NCBI GenBank assembly: GCA_964630235.1
Contig: CAZVUO010000002.1
Location: 372,001-436,000, forward strand
DNA: 64,000 bases
Origin: JBFLYH01 sp964630235
Lineage (GTDB): Bacteria > Oederibacteriota > JAAXVQ01 > JAUVAV01
Reading direction: 5' to 3'
The position numbers were made by a program, and so were the translations under genes. Position 1 is the first letter of the stretch, and each line of letters begins with the position of its first letter. Under the pieces are notes generated by a model. The model was not told the origin of the DNA. It searched no databases and was given only the letters and a program-made list of their open reading frames with translations. Below, piece by piece: positions 48,158-55,321 of this stretch.

Positions 48158-49098
48158 GTCCTATCCTTAGGAAAGGGATGGAGCCCCGCGGGCCGACCGG
48201 CCCGCGGCCCAACTGCTGCCCTGGGATTAACTGGTTTATCGGAAGGCGACGCGAAGCTAGTCCCATGTCTATCCGGTCGGGGCGACATCCCAGAGCGCCG
48301 GCGTCGGCCTGTTGCTCTAGGCAAGACCTTCTTTTCCGGCGATCTGGGATGGATCTCGACCCGGCGCAGGCTGGAGAACAGGAACTTGATGATGAGGGTC
48401 ATGAGAAAGCTCTGGGTCATGATGCGCCAGGAGAAGGTGGACTTGCCCTGCTCGCGGTCCTTGAACACGATGGGGATCTCGCGCACCGTGAACCCCAGGA
48501 GCAGGGCCTTGTAGAGCAGTTCCTGCACGATCGAGGGGCCGAGCGAGACCGTGTTGTCCATCTTCACGGCTTCGAGCACGCGGCGGTGGAACAGCCGGTA
48601 CCCGGAGGTGCAGTCGTGCACCTGCTTGAGGCCGAGGATGCGGCGGATGTAGAAATTGGCGAGCTGGGTGATCGCGTGGCGGACGAAGCCCCGGTTCAGG
48701 TCCTGGCCGCCGGGCACGAAACGGGAGCCCACGACCACGTCCGCGTCCCGGGCCGCGCTGATCAGGTCCGGCAGGTGGCGGGGATGGTGGGAAAAGTCCG
48801 CGTCCATCTCCACGATCAGCTCCGCGCCCTTGGCCAAGGCAAAGCGGAAGCCCGCGATGCCGGCCGTGCCGCGGCCGCGCTCGTGCGTGCGGTGCACCAC
48901 GTGCAGCCAGGGGCGGCTGCGGGCCAGGCGGTCCGCGACCCTGCCCGTGCCGTCCGGCGAGTTGTCGTCCACCACCACCATGGAGAGACGCGGGATCTTG
49001 AGGGCCGCGATGGCCGAAACCAGGGTCTGCAGGTTCCCGGCCTCGTTGTAGGTGGGGACCATCACGAAGACCGAAGGCCGCCGCGCCCGGGCGGTCAT
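48154..49098 (-). CDS. Polyprenyl-phosphate-mannose-synthase-like glycosyltransferase family 2
   Basis: 314 residues from ATG 49098 (ATGA overlap with the GT9 gene). PSVFVMVPTYNEAGNLQTLV, LSMVVVDDNSPDGTGRVADR, GTAGIAGFRFALAKGAELIV EMDADFSHHPRHLPDL and VVVGSRFVPGGQ are the DPM1-like motifs, with the D-A-D metal site. It should make polyprenyl-phosphate-mannose (or a related sugar) in the cytoplasm; the five GT-C-like proteins nearby would be natural users. The last ~42 residues (SGMSPRPDRHGTSFASPS...) are encoded by a diverged element A copy (48178-48300) and are not part of the family. Confidence 0.88.
   Translation of the reverse strand: MTARARRPSVFVMVPTYNEAGNLQTLVSAIAALKIPRLSMVVVDDNSPDGTGRVADRLARSRPWLHVVHRTHERGRGTAGIAGFRFALAKGAELIVEMDADFSHHPRHLPDLISAARDADVVVGSRFVPGGQDLNRGFVRHAITQLANFYIRRILGLKQVHDCTSGYRLFHRRVLEAVKMDNTVSLGPSIVQELLYKALLLGFTVREIPIVFKDREQGKSTFSWRIMTQSFLMTLIIKFLFSSLRRVEIHPRSPEKKVLPRATGRRRRSGMSPRPDRHGTSFASPSDKPVNPRAAVGPRAGRPAGLHPFPKDRT
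48178..48300 (+). repeat. Dispersed palindromic element A, copy 5 (diverged, inside coding sequence)
   Basis: ATGGAGCCCCGCGGGCC, loop, GGCCCGCGGCCCAACTGC, then GGGGCGACATCCCAGAGCGC. The 3' GCGGAGGGG block is missing. The minus-strand glycosyltransferase reads through it in the frame that also gives GMSP in copy 3. Confidence 0.6.
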
Positions 49099-50213
49099 GC
49101 GGCGGCCTTCCAGACGCGCCGCAGGGCCTGCCACACCGTATCCACGGACAGCTGGTCCATACAGCTGGGATGCAGGTCGCAGGTCCCGCGGTAACAGGGC
49201 GCGCATTGCGCGGGTGAAGCCAGCTTCTCTCCAAGCCCGAACAGGTCAATTTCCTGGTGGGCCGTGGGCCCGAACAGCGCCACCACCGGGCGCTTCACGG
49301 CCAGGGCCAGGTGCAGGGCCACGGTGTCGCCGGTCACCACCACCTGGCAGGCTTCGAGGAAGCCCGCGAATTCCCGCAAGGAATGCTGTCCGCGCGTGTC
49401 CAGGAGCGGCACCTTGGCCAGGCCGCGGATGCGGACATTGCGCGGACGCTCGGCTGTCCCGCCCAGCAGCAGCACCTGGGCCTTGAGCTCCTGGCGGGCG
49501 CGGCGCGCGATCGCGGCAAAGCCTTCCGCGGTCCACGATTTGTTGGCGAACGCCGGGCCGCTGCCCGTGAACAGCCCCAGCAGCCTGGCCTTGGCCGGCA
49601 CGCGGTTGCGTTTCAGGAAGGCGCGGCAGGCGCGGCGGTCGGGGTCGGTCAGGGTGAAGGCGTATGGCTCGCCCTGGTAGGTCAGGCCCGCGGCCTCGAA
49701 GATGATCTGGGGGTAGCTTTTCTGGTTGCGCTTGAACTTGAGATCGTCGCTTACGCCCAAGGCGAGCGCGTACTCGGCCTCGGCTGTGAACGGACGGGGC
49801 GTGCCCACTCCGTCCACGGCCAGGCCCCAGCCGAGCTTGCGGCCGGCCGCGATCCGTTCAGCCAGGCCCGTGGCCCACGGCTCCTTGTCCAGGCAAATGA
49901 GCAGTTCGAAGGCGCGGGCCGAAAGCTCCTGCACGCTCTCCAGGCCCCAGGCCAGCACGCGGTCCAGGCCGGCCACGCCCTGCAGCAGTTCCACGGACTC
50001 AGGCGCGGTCAGCCAGGTCAGGTGCGCGTCCGGGTGCAGCCGGCGCAGGCCGGCCACCAGCGGCGTGGTGCGCAGCACGTCCCCGCGCGCGCCGAGCTTG
50101 ATAATGAGCACGCGCGGGCCGAGCGGCTGATAAGCGCCGCACCCCTCGCACAGCCGGTTCTCGCGGCACGGCTTGTCGCCCCGCCACCAGCGGCAGTTGG
50201 TCTTGAAGGTCAC
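49095..50213 (-). CDS. Glycosyltransferase family 9 (heptosyltransferase-like)
   Basis: 372 residues from GTG 50213, overlapping the SDR stop (GTGA). A short Cys-rich lead (FKTNCRWWRGDKPC, LCEGCGAYQP) precedes the GT9 core: RVLIIKLGARGDVLRTTPLV AGLRRLHPDAHLTWLTAPES. The donor side is LLGLFTGSGPAFANKSWTAE GFAAI, then VVTGDTVALHLALAVKRPVV ALFGPTAHQE. It matches ADP-heptose:LPS heptosyltransferases, though the sugar may differ. The Cys pattern at the start is common in GT9 members from uncultured bacteria. Cytoplasmic, acts at the inner membrane. Confidence 0.9.
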   Translation of the reverse strand: MTFKTNCRWWRGDKPCRENRLCEGCGAYQPLGPRVLIIKLGARGDVLRTTPLVAGLRRLHPDAHLTWLTAPESVELLQGVAGLDRVLAWGLESVQELSARAFELLICLDKEPWATGLAERIAAGRKLGWGLAVDGVGTPRPFTAEAEYALALGVSDDLKFKRNQKSYPQIIFEAAGLTYQGEPYAFTLTDPDRRACRAFLKRNRVPAKARLLGLFTGSGPAFANKSWTAEGFAAIARRARQELKAQVLLLGGTAERPRNVRIRGLAKVPLLDTRGQHSLREFAGFLEACQVVVTGDTVALHLALAVKRPVVALFGPTAHQEIDLFGLGEKLASPAQCAPCYRGTCDLHPSCMDQLSVDTVWQALRRVWKAAA

Positions 50214-51139
50214 GAGGCCTCCCTGAACCACTCCAGGGTTTGGCGCAACCCCCGGGCCAAGGGCACCTTCGGCGACCACTTCAGCAGCCGCTTGGCGCGC
50301 CGGATGTCCGGCCGCCTGCGCCGGGGATCGTCGCCTGGCAGGGGTTTGAACACCAGCGGCAGGTCGCGCCCGGCGAGCCGCTGGACCAGGCGCGCCGCCT
50401 CGAGCACGGTGAACTCAGCCGGATTGCCGAGGTTGATGATCTGGCCCCGCGTGTTGGGGTAGAACATGGCCCGCACGAGCCCCTCAACCAGGTCGTCCAC
50501 GTAGCAGAAACTGCGCGTCTGCCGGCCGCTCCCGAAAATGGTGAGCGCCTTGCCGTCCAGGGCCTGGGCGATGAAATTGGAGATCACGCGGCCGTCGTCG
50601 CGCTGCAGGCGCGGCCCGTAGGTGTTGAAGATGCGCACGACGCGGGCGTCGAGCCGGTGCTTGCGGACGAACTCCATGGTCAGCGCCTCGCCGAAGCGCT
50701 TGGCCTCGTCGTAGCAGGCGCGGATCCCGACCGGGTTGACGTTGCCCCAGTCGGTCTCGGTCTGCGGATGGCTGAGGGGATCTCCGTAAATTTCCGAGGT
50801 GCTGGCGAAAAGGTATTTGGCTTTCCGCTTGCGCGCCAGTTCCAGCAGCTGATAGCTTCCCAGGCTGTTGGTCATGAGCGTGTCAATGGCCCAGCGCTGG
50901 TAATACGCGGGCGAAGCGTACGAGGCGAGATTGAAAACGCCGTCCACCTCGAAGGACAGCGGCCGGCGCACGTCACCCCGCGCCAGACGGAAACGGGGCG
51001 AGCGCCGCGCCGAAGCCAGGTTGGCCAGGCGGCCGGTCTTGAGATTATCCAGGCAGATGACCGTGTGGCGCATGGCCAGGAGCCGGTCGCAAAGATGTGA
51101 ACCGATGAACCCCGCCCCGCCGGCGACCAGGATACGCAT
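50210..51139 (-). CDS. UDP-glucuronate decarboxylase/UDP-xylose synthase-like SDR
   Basis: 309 residues from ATG 51139 (GGGGAGG 5 nt upstream). NAD loop RILVAGGAGFIGSHLCDRLL, LDNLKTGRLANLAS, then FNLASYASPAYYQRWAIDTL, catalytic FASTSEIYGDP (Ser/Ser) and RACYDEAKRFGEAL (Tyr-x3-Lys). VVRIFNTYGPRLQRDDGRVI SNFI and FCYVDDLVEGL complete the extended-SDR pattern closest to UXS-type decarboxylases. It would supply UDP-xylose or a relative for the locus. It is the first gene of a four-gene operon ending at 47312. Confidence 0.88.
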   Translation of the reverse strand: MRILVAGGAGFIGSHLCDRLLAMRHTVICLDNLKTGRLANLASARRSPRFRLARGDVRRPLSFEVDGVFNLASYASPAYYQRWAIDTLMTNSLGSYQLLELARKRKAKYLFASTSEIYGDPLSHPQTETDWGNVNPVGIRACYDEAKRFGEALTMEFVRKHRLDARVVRIFNTYGPRLQRDDGRVISNFIAQALDGKALTIFGSGRQTRSFCYVDDLVEGLVRAMFYPNTRGQIINLGNPAEFTVLEAARLVQRLAGRDLPLVFKPLPGDDPRRRRPDIRRAKRLLKWSPKVPLARGLRQTLEWFREAS

Positions 51140-51188
51140 GCGACCTCCCCACCATTTTCTTGGGTGTCTCAATGGTCCCCTCCCCTTT

Positions 51189-51334
51189 GAGACTGTATCA
51201 CAATGTCTTTTTTACCGTCATTCCGGCGAAAGCTGGAATCCAGGGGTGTTGATTTTTACAATCTTTCTGGACCCCGGCTCCCTTCGGGCCGGGGTGACGA
51301 CCAAATGTATAAAAGAACATTACGACACAACCTC
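51189..51334. repeat. MITE-like composite repeat with terminal inverted repeats, copy 2
   Basis: GAGACTGTATCACAATGT (51189-51206) is an imperfect inverse of ACATTACGACACAACCTC (51317-51334). Inside are opposed REP halves GTCATTCCGGCGAAAGCTGG AATCCAG (51217-51243) and CTGGACCCCGGCTCCCTTCG GGCC (51267 on). Same plan as 34732-34882. 51335-51471 holds no gene. Confidence 0.6.
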
Positions 51335-51471
51335 CCAGAGGAGAAGGGAGCATCCTTACAGTTATGCAAGCAACCATAATCTCGTTATTTATATCATGTT
51401 TTCTTTGACGTAAAAACCTTTTTTCTCCGTTATAATGAGACGTTTTAATCCTCCGCCGCCGGAGCATTCGC

Positions 51472-53460
51472 ATGCCCGCTTCCCACAGCCCCAGCCACTC
51501 CCCCGCCCCCTCTCCCTCCTGGACCTGGCCGTCCCGCCTGTTCGTGGCCAGCCTGCTCATCCTGGCTTTCGGCCTCCTGCTCCAGCCCCTGGGCGACCCG
51601 GACGTGTACATCCACCTGCGCGACGGCCGCTACTGGGTCGAGAAGAACCTCCAGGCCGGCCCGGAACCCTTTGCCTACACGGTCCCGGACAAACAGATCG
51701 AAAAGGTCGAAGTGCTGTTCAGGATCGGCATCTATCTGGCCTTTCGGCTGGGCGGCTATCCCCTGCTGATCGTTCTCAAGGCCCTGGCCATGACCGCGGC
51801 CTTGTGGCTGCTGGGGCTGCTGGTTTACCGCCGCTGGCCGAACCTGGGCGTGGTGTCCGTGCTCCTCGCGGCCGCGATGCTGGCGCCCATGACCCGGATC
51901 ATGCCCGAGCGGCCGTACGTGATCACCTACCTGCTCCTGCCCTGGGTCATGCTCGCGGTGGAGCGGTTCCGGAGCGGAGAGACACCTTCCCGCCTGCTCG
52001 CCCTGTGGATGCTCCCCCTGGCCGTCATTCCCTGGGCGAACCTGCATCCGGGGTTCGTGGTGCTGTTCGGCTTTATCGGCTCCCACTGGTTGGAAGAAGC
52101 CCTCGCGCTGTGGCAGTCGCCCACCCCGGCCGGCAGGCGGCGGTTTTGGCACCTGTCGGGCGTTCTGGCCGCGGCCCTGCTGGCCGGCGCCGTCAACCCC
52201 CTGGGCTTCGGCCTCTACCGCTTCGTGTTCGACACCACGGCCTCGCAGGACTTCATGCGCTACCTGACCGAATGGGCTCCGCCCACTTGGTCCGAACAGC
52301 CGCTGTTTTTCGTGCTTTTTGGCGTCACCTGGCTGGCGCAGATCCTGGCTTTCCGGAAGACCCGTCTCGCGGACCTGCTGCCCCTGCTGGCGTTCTCGGT
52401 CCTGGCCTTGAAGTCCTACCGCAACCTGCCCCTGTTCTTTTTCGCGGCCCTGCCGCCGCTCGCCGCCAGCTTGCGCTGGCTGGCCGGCCGCCTGCCGTGG
52501 CGGGTGGCGCTCTCCGCCGGCCGGCGGCGCGCGGCGCTGCTCGCGGGCACGGGCCTGGCGGCCGTGCTCTTGGCCGTGTCCGCGGCCGCGGGCTACAGTT
52601 TCCGCCTGGGCTTGATCCCCAGCCTCTACCCCACTCACGGGCTCCCCTGGCTGCTGAAGCATCCCGTGAGCGGCCGCGTCCTGGCCCATGACATTTGGGG
52701 CGGTTATATCGGCTGGATCTCCGGGGGCAGCCTGCAGGTCTTCATTGACGGCCGCTTTCCGCTGTTTGGGGAAAAATTGTACGCGGACTACCGCAAAATG
52801 ATCTGGGGCGACCCGCAGGAATGCCTCGCGCTTCTGGACCGCTACGACATCCAGGGGCTCCTGGTTTCGCCGAAAAACGAGATCCGCCTTTTTCACCAGC
52901 TCTGGAAATCCGGGCAGTGGGTCCTGGTCTACTGGGATGACGACTGTCTGATCTACGCCCGCAACCAGCAGGGCAACCTGCCGGTGATCCTCTCCTTCGG
53001 GTATGTCGCCATTGATCCCAAGAAGAATCCTTTTTTCAATCCGGAAAAGCCCGATCTGGCCCTGGCCGAGGCCCAGCGCGCCGCCGCCATCGCGCCGCAA
53101 GCCGTTATTCCGCAATTCTTCATTGGCCAGCTCCAACTGCAGCTGGGCCGGACGGACCTGGCTGGCGCGGCTTTTCAGGAAGTGCTGAAACGTGCGCCGC
53201 GGCACGCGGGCGCATGGTTCCAGCTGGGCATGCTGGCGCGGGAGAACAAACAGTTGGAGGAGGCTGAACGCCTGCTGCAGCGCGCGTACCGCTTTGAGCG
53301 GACGCCGGCATGGCGGGGCCGGATCAGTTATTTCCTGGCGGACACCTTGCGGGCCGACCCCAAGCGCCTGGACCAAGCCCTGGCCTGGGCCAGGCGCAGC
53401 CGGTCGCTCCTGCCCGACTGGGAACCCGCCGGGGCCCTGGTAAAGGAACTTGAGAGATAG
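51472..53460 (+). CDS. Polytopic membrane protein with C-terminal TPR-like domain
   Basis: 662 residues. About ten helices in residues 22-390. The first loop, LGDPDVYIHLRDGRYWVEKN, matches uncharacterised GT-C-like membrane proteins with the D-x-D-x2-x-H-L pattern. RIMPERPYVITYLLLPWVML and INPLGFGLYRFVF-type segments follow. A periplasmic domain (RVLAHDIWGGYIGWISGGSL QVFIDGRFPLFGEK) leads to two or three TPR-like repeats (ALAEAQRAAAIAPQAVIPQF; HAGAWFQLGMLARENKQLEE AERLL) at the C-terminus. Possibly involved in polysaccharide assembly; no catalytic role shown. GGAG upstream of ATG 51472. Confidence 0.75.
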   Translation: MPASHSPSHSPAPSPSWTWPSRLFVASLLILAFGLLLQPLGDPDVYIHLRDGRYWVEKNLQAGPEPFAYTVPDKQIEKVEVLFRIGIYLAFRLGGYPLLIVLKALAMTAALWLLGLLVYRRWPNLGVVSVLLAAAMLAPMTRIMPERPYVITYLLLPWVMLAVERFRSGETPSRLLALWMLPLAVIPWANLHPGFVVLFGFIGSHWLEEALALWQSPTPAGRRRFWHLSGVLAAALLAGAVNPLGFGLYRFVFDTTASQDFMRYLTEWAPPTWSEQPLFFVLFGVTWLAQILAFRKTRLADLLPLLAFSVLALKSYRNLPLFFFAALPPLAASLRWLAGRLPWRVALSAGRRRAALLAGTGLAAVLLAVSAAAGYSFRLGLIPSLYPTHGLPWLLKHPVSGRVLAHDIWGGYIGWISGGSLQVFIDGRFPLFGEKLYADYRKMIWGDPQECLALLDRYDIQGLLVSPKNEIRLFHQLWKSGQWVLVYWDDDCLIYARNQQGNLPVILSFGYVAIDPKKNPFFNPEKPDLALAEAQRAAAIAPQAVIPQFFIGQLQLQLGRTDLAGAAFQEVLKRAPRHAGAWFQLGMLARENKQLEEAERLLQRAYRFERTPAWRGRISYFLADTLRADPKRLDQALAWARRSRSLLPDWEPAGALVKELER

Positions 53461-53480
53461 ATTATGAAATGATCTGAGTG

Positions 53481-53560
53481 GAGTGGTCCCCCGGGCTAAA
53501 GTCCGGGGCTCCCTCCCGCCGCATTTAAAATCCGCCCCTCCACCCCTTTTGCGGAGGGAT
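53481..53560. repeat. GAGTGGTCCCCCG...GCGGAGGGAT repeat, copy 1
   Basis: GAGTGGTCCCCCG at 53481 and GCGGAGGGATCG at 53551 also bracket 59394-59449. Between them GGTCCCCCGGGCTAAAGTCC GGGGCTCC forms a hairpin resembling the reverse of element A's first block. It occupies the gap between the 51472 and 53585 genes. Confidence 0.5.
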
Positions 53561-53584
53561 CGAACGCCCCTCCAGATTCCGCCG

Positions 53585-55297
53585 CTACCGGATGACCGCC
53601 AGCCTGCGTTTTTCCCGGAAGGTCTCGGTTTCCACCATCACCAGATAAACGCCGGAGCGGACGAGCCGGCCTTCGCGGTTCAAGCCTTCCCAGACCGCCT
53701 CGAACGTGCCGGCCCCAGCCTGCCGCTCGGCCACGATCGCCACCAGTTTTCCCGTTTGCGTGTAAATGGCGACCTTCACGTTCTGCGTCCGCTCCAGGAA
53801 CACACTGATCACGACCGGCGGATCGCCCGCGGGCCGGTACACGTTCCCGCGCACGATGACCCGCTCGGCCGCGGTGGGCAGACGGGGCCGGGGCGTGCCG
53901 GTCTGGCTCGGGGCCTGGGTCGGGGTCAACGTGGGCGTGGCAGTGTACGTGCCTGGAGGGGTGGGGCTCTGCGTGCAGGTCCGGGAGATGGTCGGCGACT
54001 GGCTGGGCGTCGAGGTCGCCTGGGGGGTCGGCGTCCTGGAAACCGTGACTGTTACCGTGCGCGTGGGCGTGAACGTGAAGGTGCCGGGCGGCGTGGGGGT
54101 GGAGGTCGGCGTGGGCTCGTCCCAGCGCTTGACGCAGACCCAGCTGACCCCGGCGCTGAATTCCTCCCAGACCGCGAACAGGGTGCCGTCCACGACGGTC
54201 AAATCGGGATTGAACCCGCCGGCGAGGGTGGAGGTGTTGAGACTGCCGCCCAGCTGTTCCCACGCCCCGCCGCGGAAACGTTTGACAAAGACCTGGGGAG
54301 TATTGCCGTCAAACTCGCACCAGGCCACGTAAGGCGTCCCCGCGCTCACGGCCAGGGCGGGCGCGTACGCATCGTTGACGGGCACGACATTGACGCTCCC
54401 GCCTCCCAGCAGATCCCAGGCGGCCGGGGGGTTGCACTTCACGTACACCTGCCGGCTGTTGCCCACGGTTTCCGCGTACGCGACATAGGCGGCGCCGAGA
54501 TCCCAGGCGATGCGCGGGGTCTGTGCCTTCTCGGAACTATTTTGATTCAGCGGCGCGCCGCCGACCGGTCCCGACCAGACGGCCCCATCCCAGTTTTTTA
54601 CCCATACCGCCTCGCCAGGCATCTGCTCCTCGCTCCAGGCCACCCAAACCAAGGCGCCGTCATGGGCAATATCCGGCGCCCGGGCATGGCGCAAGGGGTC
54701 CATATTCAGGCTTCCAGGCCCATCGCGCAGCCATCCCGAGCCGTCAAAGCGTTTGGCGAATACCTGGTAGGCGGTGCCGCTGTTTTCCTGCCAGCAAACA
54801 TGCGGCGTAAGAGAAAGCACGGTAATGCGCGGCGCCAGGGCGTGCTCGACAGGACGCTCGTTGAGCGCTCCGCCCCTGGGCATCCAACTGGACCCGTTGA
54901 ACCATTTGACAAAGACCTGACTGACATTGGTCGTGCTCATTTCCCAGAACACCGCCAAGGGCTGTCCCGAGATCATGGCCAGGTCCGGATGCCCGGCGCT
55001 CTGGGAGATGAGATTGTTCAAGGGGCCGCCCACGGGACTCCAGTTGAACCCGCCCTGTCTTTTCACGTAGACGTTGAAGGCCGTGCCGTTGAGCTCGCTC
55101 CACGCCATGTAGGCGGTGTCCGTGTTCGGGTTTGCTTCCAGGAGCGCGGGCCTCCGCGCGTGGTTGGTTGGCGAGAGGTTGGCGGGATTGCATTCCCAGA
55201 CCCACTCCGCCCGGGCGGAACCCGCGAGAACCGCCAGCGCCAAAACCGCCGCCGGCAGGCGGCGGACCTGCGGAAGAAACCGGGCGGTTACCCGCAT
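53585..55297 (-). CDS. Secreted WxxxGGxLN-repeat protein with C-terminal sorting-type domain
   Basis: 570 residues. Signal peptide (RRLPAAVLALAVLAGSARA). Seven ~50-residue repeats in residues ~35-390 (VFVKWFNGSSWMPRGGALNE; PYVAWCEFDGNTPQVFVKRF), the same unit as in 11207 and 57301. A PTPTSTPTPPGTFTFTPT-type linker spans about 395-470. C-terminal domain: VIVRGNVYRPAGDPPVVISV FL, VKVAIYTQTGKLVAIVAE, GVYLVMVETETFREKRRLAV IR at the stop. GGGGAGG before ATG 55297. Last gene of the cluster that includes the PorV-OmpA fusion and sigma/anti-sigma pair; likely exported to the surface. Confidence 0.84.
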   Translation of the reverse strand: MRVTARFLPQVRRLPAAVLALAVLAGSARAEWVWECNPANLSPTNHARRPALLEANPNTDTAYMAWSELNGTAFNVYVKRQGGFNWSPVGGPLNNLISQSAGHPDLAMISGQPLAVFWEMSTTNVSQVFVKWFNGSSWMPRGGALNERPVEHALAPRITVLSLTPHVCWQENSGTAYQVFAKRFDGSGWLRDGPGSLNMDPLRHARAPDIAHDGALVWVAWSEEQMPGEAVWVKNWDGAVWSGPVGGAPLNQNSSEKAQTPRIAWDLGAAYVAYAETVGNSRQVYVKCNPPAAWDLLGGGSVNVVPVNDAYAPALAVSAGTPYVAWCEFDGNTPQVFVKRFRGGAWEQLGGSLNTSTLAGGFNPDLTVVDGTLFAVWEEFSAGVSWVCVKRWDEPTPTSTPTPPGTFTFTPTRTVTVTVSRTPTPQATSTPSQSPTISRTCTQSPTPPGTYTATPTLTPTQAPSQTGTPRPRLPTAAERVIVRGNVYRPAGDPPVVISVFLERTQNVKVAIYTQTGKLVAIVAERQAGAGTFEAVWEGLNREGRLVRSGVYLVMVETETFREKRRLAVIR

Positions 55298-55321
55298 GCC
55301 TTCCTCCCCGCGGATGGATCG

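Noticed and set aside
51445..53376. A 643-codon minus-strand open frame
   Set aside because: Antisense shadow of the 51472 membrane protein: Gln/Arg/Gly-rich with no domain, and the sense frame has a clear family pattern and RBS.
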